A DNA stretch of 64,000 bases, taken from Clostridioides difficile (GTDB lineage Bacteria > Bacillota > Clostridia > Peptostreptococcales > Peptostreptococcaceae). This document shows, one piece after another, positions 19,181 through 29,161 of the stretch (the stretch's first letter is position 1; each line of letters begins with the position of its first letter). The stretch spans positions 18,926 through 82,925 of the forward strand of contig NZ_OEZH01000120.1 in NCBI RefSeq assembly GCF_900243075.1, read 5' to 3'. The position numbers were made by a program, and so were the translations under genes. The notes beneath the pieces are model-generated. The model did not search any database. It was not told the DNA's origin and saw only the letters and a program-made list of their open reading frames with translations.

Positions 19181-19625
19181 TTTCCTTCGCCTCCAATTTT
19201 GCTTCTTCATTCATATCAATAGCCAAAAATGCAACCTTTTTTAACATTGACATAAATAACTCTTGCTCTTCTTTTTCAAATGAACTCAACAACTCTTCTA
19301 CATACCCATTTGTTATTTTTAGTATTTCATCATAGCATTCTAAAGATTTTTCTGTAGGATATAAATGCCATGTTCTTTTATCCTTTACACCTGGTTCCCT
19401 CATTATAAATCCTTCTTTTTCCAAATTTGCCAAAGCTCTTGTTATATTACTAGGGTTCACAAGAATTTTCTCAAATATAGTATCCTGCGTAATACCTGGA
19501 TTATTGCATATGTGTAATACATAAAAATATTGGCTATTGTTGATTCCAATATCCGCCAATTTCCTGTCAATATAATTTGTATTATACCTATTTATAATGG
19601 AAACCCATTTTAATAGCTCTCTCAT
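19164..19625 (-). CDS. MarR-family transcriptional regulator
   Basis: A 153-residue winged-helix protein: PGITQDTIFEKILVNPSNITRALANLEKEGFI is the helix-turn-helix, followed by the wing with KDKRTWHLYPTEK and a C-terminal dimer helix. ATG 19625 has AAAGGAGATAAC upstream and is chosen over an upstream in-frame ATG at 19685 that would overlap the operators. It probably represses itself and the MATE pump through two palindromes at 19654-19685, released by a drug-like ligand. Confidence 0.9.
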   Translation of the reverse strand: MRELLKWVSIINRYNTNYIDRKLADIGINNSQYFYVLHICNNPGITQDTIFEKILVNPSNITRALANLEKEGFIMREPGVKDKRTWHLYPTEKSLECYDEILKITNGYVEELLSSFEKEEQELFMSMLKKVAFLAIDMNEEAKLEAKENGRKI

Positions 19626-19653
19626 GTTATCTCCTTTATTATCGCTGTATTTT

Positions 19654-19716
19654 TTGCGTACGCAATAATCTATTTGCTCATGCAACTATTTTACTGCTAA
19701 TTTTATACTTTGTCAA
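19654..19716 (-). promoter_or_regulatory. Promoter and tandem MarR operators of the MATE operon
   Basis: On the minus strand TTGACA (19716-19711) and TAAAAT (19693-19688) are separated by exactly 17 bases. Just downstream come two palindromes, TTGCTCATGCAA (19674-19685) and TTGCGTACGCAA (19654-19665), with centres 20 bp apart. They sit over the transcription start, where a MarR repressor would block initiation. Confidence 0.75.
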
Positions 19717-19869
19717 TATCACCCAAGTTTATATTTAAATTATAAAGTTACTATAAATTTTATATATTAGACTCTTACTTTGATTTAACTATTTTTAAAT
19801 CTCCATTGATATTTAATTACCTTTTATATTAATTTTTTTGCTTATTTATCCACTAATTTCTAATTCTTT

Positions 19870-19925
19870 TTTGCTTATTTTAAAAAGTATCTTGACACAG
19901 TATGTATTATCTGGAATAATAAGTA
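19870..19925 (+). promoter_or_regulatory. Promoter of the PadR gene
   Basis: TTGACA and AATAAT are separated by 17 bases upstream of the PadR start. The partly symmetrical TATATCGAATCGTTATATA just after it could be the PadR operator. Confidence 0.5.
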
Positions 19926-19965
19926 TATCGAATCGTTATATATCTAATTGATACTAGGAGGCAAT

Positions 19966-20481
19966 ATGTTAGAATACATTATTTTAGGATTTTTAATGGA
20001 AAAAGAATTAAGTGGATACGACTTAAAACAAATAATGTCAGAAAGTACCTCATATTTTTTTGACGCTAGCTTTGGCAGTATCTACCCTGCACTTAAAAGA
20101 TTAGAAACAAAAGGATATATACACTATCACGAAGTTATAGACGGTAGCAAATTAAAAAAACTATATTCCATAACTAATACTGGTAAAGAAGTATTTCTTG
20201 AATGGTTAAAGAAACCTATAAATTTTTCTAAAACAAAGCAAGACCACCTTGTTAATATATTCTTTTACAAGTATCTACCCAAAGAAATAATTGAAACAAA
20301 CTTAAAAATGTTAATAACTGAAGTAGAATTACTTCTAAATAAATTAAGTAAACAAAAAATTGATGTAGAAGAAAATCATTGTGTTGACCAATATACATAT
20401 ATGTATGCCACAATGATTTATGGAGTTGACTATTATAATTTTGTAATTAATTGGTGTAAAGATTTACTGAAAAATCTATAA
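19966..20481 (+). CDS. PadR-family transcriptional regulator
   Basis: A 171-residue protein. MLEYIILGFLMEKELSGYDL and SFGSIYPALKRLETKGYI form the PadR winged helix; the C-terminal helices (about 85-171) form the dimer domain of the Vir/PadR-C type. ATG 19966 follows ACTAGGAGG. It precedes two flavodoxin-like genes 48 bases on, which it probably represses. Confidence 0.88.
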   Translation: MLEYIILGFLMEKELSGYDLKQIMSESTSYFFDASFGSIYPALKRLETKGYIHYHEVIDGSKLKKLYSITNTGKEVFLEWLKKPINFSKTKQDHLVNIFFYKYLPKEIIETNLKMLITEVELLLNKLSKQKIDVEENHCVDQYTYMYATMIYGVDYYNFVINWCKDLLKNL

Positions 20482-20529
20482 GATATAATTTTTAAAAGTA
20501 AACATACATAATAAAAGGAGATTAAATTT

Positions 20530-21033
20530 ATGAGGCTTTTAATACATGATTTGACTGAGGAAGAATTAGATAATATATTACCTAAGCTTGATGACAATAT
20601 AAAAATACTTCCAAACACAAAAGAAATTCACAAATGTATTGGTTGTTTTGGTTGCTGGATTAAAACACCTACTGAATGTGTTGTAAAGGATTATTACGGC
20701 AACATGGGTAAACTTATAAATGAATCTGATGGAATTATTATAATAAGCAGATGTTGTTACGGAGGGTTTAGTCCTTTTGTCAAAAACGTACTTGATAAAA
20801 GTATTAGTTATATTCTTCCATACTTTGTAATAAAAAATAATATGATGCGTCATAAAAGTAGATACGACAAACAGATAAATTTAAAAGCTATATTCTATGG
20901 AGATTGTATTACAGAAGCTGAAAAAGAAACTGCTACCAAATTAGTAAATGGGAATGCTATAAATTTTAATATAAAAGAACATTCTGTTTGTTTCTATGAA
21001 AATATCCAAGATATAAGAGGTGAATCTATATGA
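20530..21033 (+). CDS. Flavodoxin-fold protein with CxGCFxCW motif
   Basis: A 167-residue protein related to NAD(P)H-dependent FMN reductases. The CIGCFGCWIKTPTECVVKDY segment (about residues 37-56) and DGIIIISRCCYGGFSP are typical of the iron-sulfur flavoprotein-like/FMN-reductase group. The N-terminal GSPR-type FMN loop is replaced by LIHDLTEE, so flavin binding may be altered. It overlaps the next gene by 4 bases (ATGA), and the two probably work as a pair. Confidence 0.75.
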   Translation: MRLLIHDLTEEELDNILPKLDDNIKILPNTKEIHKCIGCFGCWIKTPTECVVKDYYGNMGKLINESDGIIIISRCCYGGFSPFVKNVLDKSISYILPYFVIKNNMMRHKSRYDKQINLKAIFYGDCITEAEKETATKLVNGNAINFNIKEHSVCFYENIQDIRGESI

Positions 21034-21680
21034 ATATAGTAATGATAAATGGTAGTCCAAAAGTAGGTAAAAATAATTCACAGTACTTTTTATCTGAAAT
21101 AGAACAACTTATTCAAAATGACAATAAAATTTTTACATTTAAAATAGATAGCACATCTAAGTATACTGATGCTCTTAATTCCATACTTAATTGTGATAGA
21201 TTAATAATCGCATTTCCTCTTTATGTAGATGGTATTCCATCTCATTTGCTTCATTTTTTAGAGGAATGTGAAAAATTTTTAAAGACACAAAATAAAAAAC
21301 CTATTCAAGTGTATGCAATAGTTAACTGTGGATTCAATGAAGGTGAACATAATCATTTGGCGATTCAAATGATAGAGCATTGGTGTAAAAAAATCAACTT
21401 TACATGGGTTCAAGGTATTGGAATTGGAGCTGGGGAGATGTTTGGTTCACTAGAATCCGTCCCTTTGGGTAAAGGACAAAAAAAAGATTTAGGGATTACA
21501 TTAAAAGAACTGTCAAAAAATATACTTAATGACAATATAAATATTAATAATTCCAGTAAAAATAATCTTTTTATTTCACCTAACTTCCCTAGATTCCTAC
21601 ATAAACTTATGGGTAATCATCAGTGGAATACTCAAGCTAAATCAAATAGTTTGACTAAAAGCGATATACTAAAGAAATAA
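21030..21680 (+). CDS. Flavodoxin-fold NAD(P)H:FMN reductase-like protein
   Basis: A 216-residue protein. The FMN phosphate loop INGSPKVGKNNSQYFL is at residues 5-20 and a second flavin contact is LIIAFPLYVDGIPSHLL. Unlike its upstream partner it keeps the canonical FMN loop. PadR-controlled flavoprotein pairs often deal with quinone or drug stress; this is inference from context. Confidence 0.78.
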   Translation: MNIVMINGSPKVGKNNSQYFLSEIEQLIQNDNKIFTFKIDSTSKYTDALNSILNCDRLIIAFPLYVDGIPSHLLHFLEECEKFLKTQNKKPIQVYAIVNCGFNEGEHNHLAIQMIEHWCKKINFTWVQGIGIGAGEMFGSLESVPLGKGQKKDLGITLKELSKNILNDNININNSSKNNLFISPNFPRFLHKLMGNHQWNTQAKSNSLTKSDILKK

Positions 21681-21701
21681 AATTTTACTTCAACAAACAC
21701 T

Positions 21702-21746
21702 AAAAACCGCCAAGTACGAATACTATTCATCTTGACGGTTTTTTAT
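21702..21746 (+). terminator. Terminator after the flavoprotein operon
   Basis: AAAAACCGCCAAG pairs with CTTGACGGTTTTTT with one mismatch; the T-run follows on plus, and an A-run makes it possibly bidirectional. Confidence 0.65.
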
Positions 21747-21812
21747 GTTATTTATATTCACTAGACATGAGATAATTCAGTACGACATTGATTATCTAGT
21801 CTAATATTTGTC

Positions 21813-22268
21813 TTATTCTTTTTGTAAAATCCAAGTTACTCCGACAAGGTCCTGCTGTAAATCAGTATATTCATTTTTTTGACTAATAACATATTGTTCA
21901 AACATATCTTTTTTAGCAGGATATTTTTTAATTAGTTCATTTGCACGAGTTATAATCCAGTTCATTTCTTCATCAACATCATTTTCAAGTTCTAAACATG
22001 GTACACATTCAATTAATTTCAGACCTAATTCTTTGAACAATACACTCCACTCATTGTAAGTAGGATACACCCTCTCAAAGTTCAGTTGTTCATTTGTAGA
22101 TTTATCTGCTACATATGCATCATCAATTAAAATGAATCCCTTTCTTTTTATTGTAGATAATAGCTTGCTGATAGTTTCTTTATAATTACCTAAAATATCT
22201 CCTACAGCTCCAAAAATCACACAATCATAATCATGCTCAACTTTTACAGAGCTATTAGCATCATTCAT
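21813..22268 (-). pseudogene. Methyltransferase, N-terminally truncated
   Basis: About 151 residues matching only the second half of a class I SAM-dependent methyltransferase: DYDCVIFGAVGDILGNYKET is the post-motif II strand and GFILIDDAYV follows. The glycine-rich SAM loop and helix A are absent, and no continuation is visible upstream. A ribosome site (GGAGG) precedes ATG 22268, so a protein may still be made, but it should not bind SAM in the usual way. Confidence 0.6.
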
Positions 22269-22379
22269 TTTATCAACCTCCAAAATTTAAATTATTATTC
22301 AAAAGTAATATTATTTTGTATACTTTTTTATAGGTACTACAAACAGTGGAAAATGCTCTTGACTTTTGTATCTTGCAAT

Positions 22380-22631
22380 TCATTTCCTTTCTTTATGAGC
22401 TGTAATAATTGTATAGCTGTAAGCATTTACTGTTATAATACAACCATCTACACTTATATACCAGTTTTTTCCCTTTCTGTTAATAATGGCGTTTGGAGAT
22501 TCTATTTTAGTTTTACACCAGTCCACTACATCATTTGTCTCCAAAAAAAGATTTTTCTTAATTCTTACAACACCTAACTCTGTTGTATGTAATCTATCTA
22601 AATTTTTAAGTAATTCATTTTCTACATTCAT
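22380..22631 (-). CDS. DUF3781-type small protein
   Basis: An 83-residue protein of the pattern LLKNLDRLHTTELGVVRIKKN ... VVDWCKTKI ... GKNWYISVDGCIITVNAYSYTIITAHK, which I recognise as the DUF3781 family common in Firmicutes. Function unknown. It is complete, with AAGGTG upstream. It stands alone between two decayed genes. Confidence 0.7.
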   Translation of the reverse strand: MNVENELLKNLDRLHTTELGVVRIKKNLFLETNDVVDWCKTKIESPNAIINRKGKNWYISVDGCIITVNAYSYTIITAHKERK

Positions 22632-22853
22632 TTTTATTAGAACACCTTATCCTTTGCAAAATTAAATCTATATACTTAGTACTATTTTATCATAAGCTTA
22701 TATCCTCGCATATTTTATTATAACCTTATAGCAAAATTATTTCTTTTCTACTGCTACAAATTACTTATCATTACAAAGAATTATAAAACTTTTCCTATAT
22801 AAATCCATCTACTTTTTACATAATACCTTATTTTAAAGAATTGGAACCCAAAA

Positions 22854-23240
22854 CTAAACCTCACTCAAACCATTCTCATCAACTTTTTCTCCGTATTTTA
22901 CAAAGTCATATAAATTATTTTCATTAAATTGGCAACTTGAATTAGGAAACCATTCCTCATATATATATTCTACAACATTTTGTATACTATCTTCATTTTT
23001 TCCAATGAAGGTAAAAACAACATAATTACTTTTAGGCAATATGAATTTTTCCATTCCATTAGGTGATTTACCAAAAGTAGATACTTGAGCACCTGCAATA
23101 TATGTAAATGTAGGAGTATTTTCAATCTCTTTAAAATTGATATAATCATTAACTCCAATTAAAAAATCTAAATCTACTTTATTTTCCTATATAATCCAAA
23201 GCCTTTTCAATGGTAATCAAATTGTTATCAATCCAGTAAC
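22854..23240 (-). pseudogene. AraC-family regulator relic (GyrI-like domain)
   Basis: The 3' part encodes the end of a GyrI/AraC effector-binding domain (PKSNYVVFTFIGKNED, VVEYIYEEWFPNSS, DFVKYGEKVD). The same frame reads upstream without a start to a TAG near 23190. The 5' scrap, behind AGGAGG, reads WIDNNLITIEKALDYIGK then stops; this is the first helix of an AraC helix-turn-helix. Most of the DNA-binding domain is deleted. Confidence 0.7.
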
Positions 23241-23321
23241 ACCTCCTATTTTAAAGATAACATATTGTTTTATTTTATCTTTCACATTCTTTGCTAATAT
23301 TTCAATTTATTTTTTAACACA

Positions 23322-23348
23322 TAAAAGGCACTTCAACTTGAAGTGCCT
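23322..23348 (-). terminator. Hairpin terminator downstream of the cupin gene
   Basis: AGGCACTTCAA pairs with TTGAAGTGCCT around a tiny loop; TTTTATG follows on the minus strand. The rest of 23241-23505 shows no gene. Confidence 0.55.
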
Positions 23349-23505
23349 ATATATTGTATATTTATTTGTATAATTGAAATATCTTTTACTATCTATAAAA
23401 CTTAATTTTTCAAGTTTTCTTGAAACATACTTATAACAATTCTCATTTACAATTCACAAAAATTTAGAGAATTACCTGTCAACTCTATGTCAATTAATAA
23501 ACTTT

Positions 23506-23919
23506 TTATTTTAATTTGCTATACTCTTCATCAGATACAGGCTCTAGCCATTCATTGAAAGCACCTTCAGCAGGTACTTCTACAGCCAAATGCTGAAACC
23601 AACTATCTGGTGCAGCTCCATGCCAGTGCTTTACATCTGGTGGTATATTAACTACATCACCTGCATGCAATTCCTGTGCTGGTTTTCCAAATTCTTGATA
23701 ATATCCTCTACCTCCAGTTACAAGTAAAATCTGTCCACCCTTATGATGTATGTGCCATGAATTAATTGTAGAAGGAGCAAAAGTCACGTTCCCGATTCCC
23801 ACACCAGTAGTAGTAAGCATATTTAAATAACATTCTCCTGTAAAATACTGTGCAAATGCTTTGTTTTCTTCCCCAATAGGGAAAACTGCTCCTGTACCTA
23901 AATCTTTTTCTCTATCCAT
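23506..23919 (-). CDS. Cupin-domain protein
   Basis: A 137-residue single-domain cupin. Motif 1 is WHIHHKGGQILLVTGGRGYY with metal ligands His and His plus downstream Gln/Glu, and motif 2 is GDVVNIPPDVKHWHGA. Family members bind a divalent metal and often accompany carboxymuconolactone decarboxylases and aldo-keto reductases. Transcribed alone from a MerR-type promoter. Confidence 0.85.
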   Translation of the reverse strand: MDREKDLGTGAVFPIGEENKAFAQYFTGECYLNMLTTTGVGIGNVTFAPSTINSWHIHHKGGQILLVTGGRGYYQEFGKPAQELHAGDVVNIPPDVKHWHGAAPDSWFQHLAVEVPAEGAFNEWLEPVSDEEYSKLK

Positions 23920-23962
23920 ATTTAATACCTCCTATGCCTTGCTTAACTATTCTTACATTTTT

Positions 23963-23993
23963 AGTATACGACTTAAAGTTAACTCAAGGTCAA
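23963..23993 (-). promoter_or_regulatory. MerR-type promoter of the cupin gene
   Basis: On the minus strand TTGACC and TATACT are separated by exactly 19 bases, and the spacer holds the dyad CTTGAGTTAACTTTAAG. This is the textbook arrangement for activation by a MerR-family protein of the AdhR/NmlR kind. Confidence 0.75.
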
Positions 23994-24034
23994 TAGCTTT
24001 TTAGTATTATCATAATTTAATTTTTAGATTAACT

Positions 24035-24796
24035 TTATTCTTTTAAATCATCATAGCTTGTTATAGATTTTTTTACATTCAGTAGTTGGTCTACAAATTG
24101 ATTAGCAGGGGCATTTAAAATGTTATCAGGAGTATCATACTGTTGAATAACTCCATGATTTAATACCAAAGTCTTTGTACCTAAAATCAAAGCTTCATAA
24201 ATATCATGTGTAATAAATATAATCGTAACTCCTGTTTTTTTATGAATTTCTTTTATCTCCTTTTGTAATTGCTTTCGTGTAATCTCATCGACTGCACCAA
24301 AAGGTTCATCCATTAATAAAATTTCTGGAGAAGAAGCTAAAGCTCTTGCAATCCCTACACGCTGTTGTTGACCACCTGACAATTCTGATGGATAACGTAC
24401 TTTCATATCATTTGGCAATCCCACTATTTCCATCCATTTGTCTACAGCATTTTTTACTTCTGATTTATTTTTTTTATTGAGAAGGTTTGGTACATATGAA
24501 ATATTTTCTTCTACAGTCATATGAGGAAAAAGAACACTTCCTTGTACACAGTATCCTATTCTTCTTCTTAATTTAATTAAGTCCTCGTTTTTGATATTGG
24601 TTTGGTTTATCAAAATATTTCCTCCATCTGGCAAAATCAAACCATTAATCATTTTTAAGAGTGTTGTCTTACCAGAACCAGATGAACCAATAACAGTCAA
24701 AAATTCTCCTTTTTCTATCTCTAAATTAAGATTATCTATAATAGTTTTGTCATTATATTGTTTTTCAATATTTTTAAATTGTATAATAGGTATCAT
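24035..24796 (-). CDS. Compatible-solute ABC transporter, ATPase (OpuC/ProV type)
   Basis: A 253-residue ATPase: Walker [10 protein letters not shown], signature [16 protein letters not shown], Walker [13 protein letters not shown]-loop [21 protein letters not shown] and KSITSYDDL are the glycine betaine transporter features. It is shorter than typical OpuCA (about 380) because the C-terminal CBS pair that senses ionic strength is absent. It starts 14 bases after the permease gene. Confidence 0.88.
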   Translation of the reverse strand: MIPIIQFKNIEKQYNDKTIIDNLNLEIEKGEFLTVIGSSGSGKTTLLKMINGLILPDGGNILINQTNIKNEDLIKLRRRIGYCVQGSVLFPHMTVEENISYVPNLLNKKNKSEVKNAVDKWMEIVGLPNDMKVRYPSELSGGQQQRVGIARALASSPEILLMDEPFGAVDEITRKQLQKEIKEIHKKTGVTIIFITHDIYEALILGTKTLVLNHGVIQQYDTPDNILNAPANQFVDQLLNVKKSITSYDDLKE

Positions 24797-24810
24797 TCTA
24801 TTTCCTCCAA

Positions 24811-26346
24811 TTATAAAAGACCTTTTTTATTCAAAAACTCACGAGCAACTTCTCTAGGCTCTAAATTGTTGTTTTCTACATCATAATTCATTTTAGCCAT
24901 TTCTTTATCAGTCAGAATACTTTCAACCATCTTAAATACCTTTGATAGCTCTGGATTTTCTTCTAACACCTCTGAACGAATAACATTTCCACATTGATAA
25001 GATGGATAGAAGCTTTTATCATCTTTTAAAACTACAACGTCTGAAACGCTATACTGACCATCAGTTGTAAATATAGGCATTACATCAATTTTACCCTCAT
25101 TGATAGCTTGGTATTTTAATCCAATATCTAAATCAACTGTGTTTTTAAAGTTTAGTCCATATGTATTACACAATGGAGTATATCCATCCTCTCTCTCATA
25201 AAAGTCATATTCTGCTCCGAATGTCAATTTAGAAGATATGTCTTTTAAATCTGATATTTTTTTTAGATTATATTTATCTGCAACTTCTTTTCTAACTGCT
25301 AATGCATAACTATTAGAAAAACCATACATACCAGTCCATTGCATTTTAAGTTTATTTTTGTATTCTGATTGTAGTTTACTAAACATATTTTCAGTATATA
25401 ATTCATTTTTTTTAAGTACCATATTCCAACCTGTCCCTGTATACTCTGGATAAATATCAAATTCTCCATTCTCCATAGCTGGCTGAATATTAGATGTTCC
25501 CCCACCTACACCTTGTGTAATTTCTACTTTTAGGTCTGTGTTTTTTTCAATCAGAATATCCAGCATCTCACCAAGAATATATTGTTCAGTCATAGGTTTT
25601 GTAGCAATATGAATAGTTTGAGTCTTTGAAGAATTAAAGAAATACAATGTAAAGATAGTTACTATAAGAATAAGGCTTCCTAGAATGGCGAAAACTTTTT
25701 TTCTATTTTTCTTTTTTCTTTTTCGTTGAAAGAATCTTTCTACTAGTCCTAAAATAAAATCAAATATTAGAGCTAATAGCGCAATAAGTATACTTCCAGT
25801 AATTGTCATTACTGTATTATTTGTCGTGATTCCTCTATATATGGCTACACCCAAGCCTCCAGCACCTATAAATGAGGCGATACCAGCTAAAGCAATTGTC
25901 ATAATTACCATGTTTCTAATACCAGACATAATAACAGGCAAAGCTAGTGGAAGTTTTATTTTATACAGTATCTGAAAATCTGTACTTCCCATTCCTCTAG
26001 CAGCTTCAATAATATTTTTATCTACATTAGTAATTCCAGTATATGTATTTCTAACCATAGGCAATAATGCATAAATAGTAAGAGCAATAACAGCAGTAGT
26101 ATTGCCTATTCCAGAAAATGGTATAAGAAATCCTAACATAGAAATAGATGGAATAGTATATAGAAAATTGATAGTTCCCAATATAGGTTTAGAAGAATTA
26201 TTAAATTCACTTACAATAATACCAATTATACCACCTAAAACAATTGCAATTATTATAGAAATAATAGAAATAGTCAAGTGCTCTATGGATAGCTTTATAA
26301 AAAAATCACTTCTTTCAGACAATAAGGTTAGAATATTGTTTATCAT
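24811..26346 (-). CDS. Compatible-solute ABC transporter, fused permease and substrate-binding protein
   Basis: A 511-residue fusion. Residues 1-215 form a six-TM OpuCB/ProW permease with the EAA loop [20 protein letters not shown]. After a further TM segment (about 220-237), residues 240-511 form an OpuAC-type ligand-binding domain ([28 protein letters not shown] with aromatic-cage residues). Choline, carnitine or glycine betaine are likely ligands. First gene of the operon, ATG 26346 behind AAAGGAGTGAG. Confidence 0.9.
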   Translation of the reverse strand: MINNILTLLSERSDFFIKLSIEHLTISIISIIIAIVLGGIIGIIVSEFNNSSKPILGTINFLYTIPSISMLGFLIPFSGIGNTTAVIALTIYALLPMVRNTYTGITNVDKNIIEAARGMGSTDFQILYKIKLPLALPVIMSGIRNMVIMTIALAGIASFIGAGGLGVAIYRGITTNNTVMTITGSILIALLALIFDFILGLVERFFQRKRKKKNRKKVFAILGSLILIVTIFTLYFFNSSKTQTIHIATKPMTEQYILGEMLDILIEKNTDLKVEITQGVGGGTSNIQPAMENGEFDIYPEYTGTGWNMVLKKNELYTENMFSKLQSEYKNKLKMQWTGMYGFSNSYALAVRKEVADKYNLKKISDLKDISSKLTFGAEYDFYEREDGYTPLCNTYGLNFKNTVDLDIGLKYQAINEGKIDVMPIFTTDGQYSVSDVVVLKDDKSFYPSYQCGNVIRSEVLEENPELSKVFKMVESILTDKEMAKMNYDVENNNLEPREVAREFLNKKGLL

Positions 26347-26687
26347 TCATCTCACTCCTTTTCATGAGTTTTACTTAACAAGATTTAAATTTTAATGTAG
26401 TTAATAGTCATCATTTATATATCAACAAATTATTCCATAAATTACATGTTAAGATTATAATATCAAACTTGCAAGTAGGCACAAAAAAGTAACTATTAGA
26501 GAATCTTATCTCGATACTCTACATAAAAATAAGAAAAAATGCCAGAATCGTTAAAAATTTGATATTTAAACGAATTTCTGACACCATATTTAATTAAATT
26601 TTAATATTTCTTATATTATTTACTACTATTAAGTTTAAGTATCATTTTATATACCCATTATATTTATTAATATATCATATATATTTA

Positions 26688-28928
26688 TTATACTATATAT
26701 TTTGCTGTTAATGATATTTTATTGTTACATAATTGTTTGGGAATTCCTTCAAATATTACTCTCCCACCTTTGGTTCCTCCTTCAGGACCTATCTCAATAA
26801 TCCAATCAGCTCTTTTAATTACATCTATGTTGTGTTCAATTATTATAACCGTATTTCCATTATCTACAATTTCTTCAATTATACCTATAAAATTCTCAAT
26901 ATCAGCCATATGAAGACCTGTTGTTGGTTCATCTAATATATACACCGAACTTTCCTTATTTAATTCACTAGCAAGCTTTAATCTTTGACACTCTCCTCCA
27001 GATAAAGTATCAAGAGTTTGTCCTAAAGTAAGGTATCCAAGACCCATTTTTTCAATACATTGTAATTTTGTTTTAATCTGTTTTAAATTAAAAAATTCAA
27101 TTGCATCTAAAACAGACATTTCAAGAACTTCTATTATATTCTTCTCTTGAAATCTATATTCTAAAACTTCTTTTTTAAATTTTTTACCTTCACAAGCATT
27201 ACAAGTGCTCTTTATGCTCTCCATAAAAGCAAGATTCATCTCTACTATCCCAGAACCCTTACAATTATCGCAAGCTCCTTCTGAATTTGAACTGAATAAA
27301 GAAGCCTTTACTCCATTTGTTTTTGAAAATATACTTCTTATATTGTTCATAATTCCACTATATGTTGCTAAACTTGACCTTGAATTTGCTGAAACAGGGC
27401 TTTGGTCTATAAGTACAGCATTAGGGTTTTGCTTTAAAAATTCATCCTTAATTAATGTACTTTTACCCGCTCCTGCTACTCCAGTAACTAAAGTCAATAC
27501 ACCTTTAGGTATCTCAATAGATACATTTTTTAAGTTGTTCTTATTGCAATTTTTAATTTCTAAATATCCCCTATGTTCTCTTATACTTTCTTTAATAGAA
27601 AGAGATTTACTTAAAACATTCCCTGTCAATGTACCACTTGTAAGTAGCTTTTCATAACTGCCTTCATACACAACTTCTCCACCATACTTACCTGCCCTTG
27701 GTCCCACATCTACAATATGGTCCGCAATCTTAATAACATCTGGGTCATGTTCAACAACTATAATCGTATTCCCTTTATCACGTAGTTGTTTTAAAAGGTT
27801 ATTTAGTTTATACACATCTTTTGGATGAAGCCCCACACTTGGTTCATCCAAAATATACATTAAATCAACAAGATTACTATTTAAATACTTAACCATCTTT
27901 ATACGCTGAGATTCCCCTCCTGATAGAGAAGATGTCTCTCTATCCAGTGTTAAATATCCAAGACCTATATCTATGATACTGTTTAATTTTTCTATTATTC
28001 CTTTAAGTAGAGGTTGTGCTTCTGGCTCATCTATACTTTTAATAACTTCAACCAATTCATCAATTTGCATACTAGTTAAATCTGCTATATTATATCCATT
28101 AATTAAAGACTTATATACTCTTTTATGAAGTCTTTTTCCATCACAGACAGGACATTTATCTTCTATAAGAAGTTTACTTAATTTTTTCTTAGTAGCTTCA
28201 GAGATTTCTCCTTCTTTACTTAGATATAGACGATTAAATTTAATCATTAACCCTTCATATGTCATGTTAGTTTGACCAGCATTTTCTATCTTAATCTTTT
28301 CTGCTTTACCATGTAAAAATTTTTCTAACTCTATATCTGAATAATCACATATCTTTTTATCAATATCAAAAAATCCTGATTCAGCAAATATATTCCAGTG
28401 CCAAGAACCCACTCCAAATCCTGAAAGCAATATAGCACCTTCATTTAGTGATTTATTCATATCAAGAATCTGACTCATATTAGGGATTAACTTTTTTCCA
28501 AGTCCATGACAGTGTGGACACATACCATCAATATCATTAAAAGAAAACATGTTAGCGTTACCTATATACTCACTACCAAATCTTGAATATAAAGCCCTTA
28601 AAAATGAATTTACATCTGTAATAGTACCTAGAGTTGACCTTGAATTACCACCAAGTCTACTTTGGTCTATGATAATTGGTGTTGAAAGATTTTCTATACA
28701 ATCAGCTTTAACCACTCCATACTTAGGTAAAAAACTTCTTACAAAGGTACTAAACCTTTCATTTAATTGACGTTGTGATTCTTTTGCAATTGTCTCAAAT
28801 ACAATAGATGATTTTCCAGAGCCTGATACACCTGTGAATATGGTTATTTTTCTTTTCGGTATTTTTAAGGAAATGTTGTTTAAATTATTTTCTTTGCATC
28901 CTTTTAAAATTATAAATTCATTATTCAT
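26688..28928 (-). CDS. UvrA2-like ABC ATPase
   Basis: A 746-residue twin ABC protein. The first cassette has GVSGSGKSS (about 33-41) and the second GVAGAGKST; each has a signature LSGGESQRI or LSGGECQRL. Zinc modules are CPHCHGLGKK and CDNCKGSG/CNACEGKKF. At 746 residues against about 940 in UvrA1, the UvrB-binding and part of the insertion domains are missing, which is class II UvrA. Such paralogues act in drug tolerance or damage recognition without classical UvrBC. Stands alone. The intergenic stretch 26347-26687 shows no gene or clear signal. Confidence 0.9.
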   Translation of the reverse strand: MNNEFIILKGCKENNLNNISLKIPKRKITIFTGVSGSGKSSIVFETIAKESQRQLNERFSTFVRSFLPKYGVVKADCIENLSTPIIIDQSRLGGNSRSTLGTITDVNSFLRALYSRFGSEYIGNANMFSFNDIDGMCPHCHGLGKKLIPNMSQILDMNKSLNEGAILLSGFGVGSWHWNIFAESGFFDIDKKICDYSDIELEKFLHGKAEKIKIENAGQTNMTYEGLMIKFNRLYLSKEGEISEATKKKLSKLLIEDKCPVCDGKRLHKRVYKSLINGYNIADLTSMQIDELVEVIKSIDEPEAQPLLKGIIEKLNSIIDIGLGYLTLDRETSSLSGGESQRIKMVKYLNSNLVDLMYILDEPSVGLHPKDVYKLNNLLKQLRDKGNTIIVVEHDPDVIKIADHIVDVGPRAGKYGGEVVYEGSYEKLLTSGTLTGNVLSKSLSIKESIREHRGYLEIKNCNKNNLKNVSIEIPKGVLTLVTGVAGAGKSTLIKDEFLKQNPNAVLIDQSPVSANSRSSLATYSGIMNNIRSIFSKTNGVKASLFSSNSEGACDNCKGSGIVEMNLAFMESIKSTCNACEGKKFKKEVLEYRFQEKNIIEVLEMSVLDAIEFFNLKQIKTKLQCIEKMGLGYLTLGQTLDTLSGGECQRLKLASELNKESSVYILDEPTTGLHMADIENFIGIIEEIVDNGNTVIIIEHNIDVIKRADWIIEIGPEGGTKGGRVIFEGIPKQLCNNKISLTAKYIV

Positions 28929-29161
28929 ATTTTTCCTCCTGCATTATTTAGATTTTTTAGAGCAAATCATAGTAATAGTTGTACATAAGCAAAATACTAT
29001 TTTATTGAATTACTCCTTCTTTTTCATAAACACAGGTCAAATTATAGCATGTAGATTTTATCTGGTAGTATAGTGTAGGGTTTGATTTTTATAAAATATA
29101 TATCTATTTTATTTAAACATTATCACATATATTTTATCTAAATAGCATCCTTTTATTTTAA

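Noticed and set aside
22970..23158. A 62-codon minus-strand ORF
   Set aside because: Wrong frame over the GyrI-like relic; its leucine-rich sequence matches nothing.
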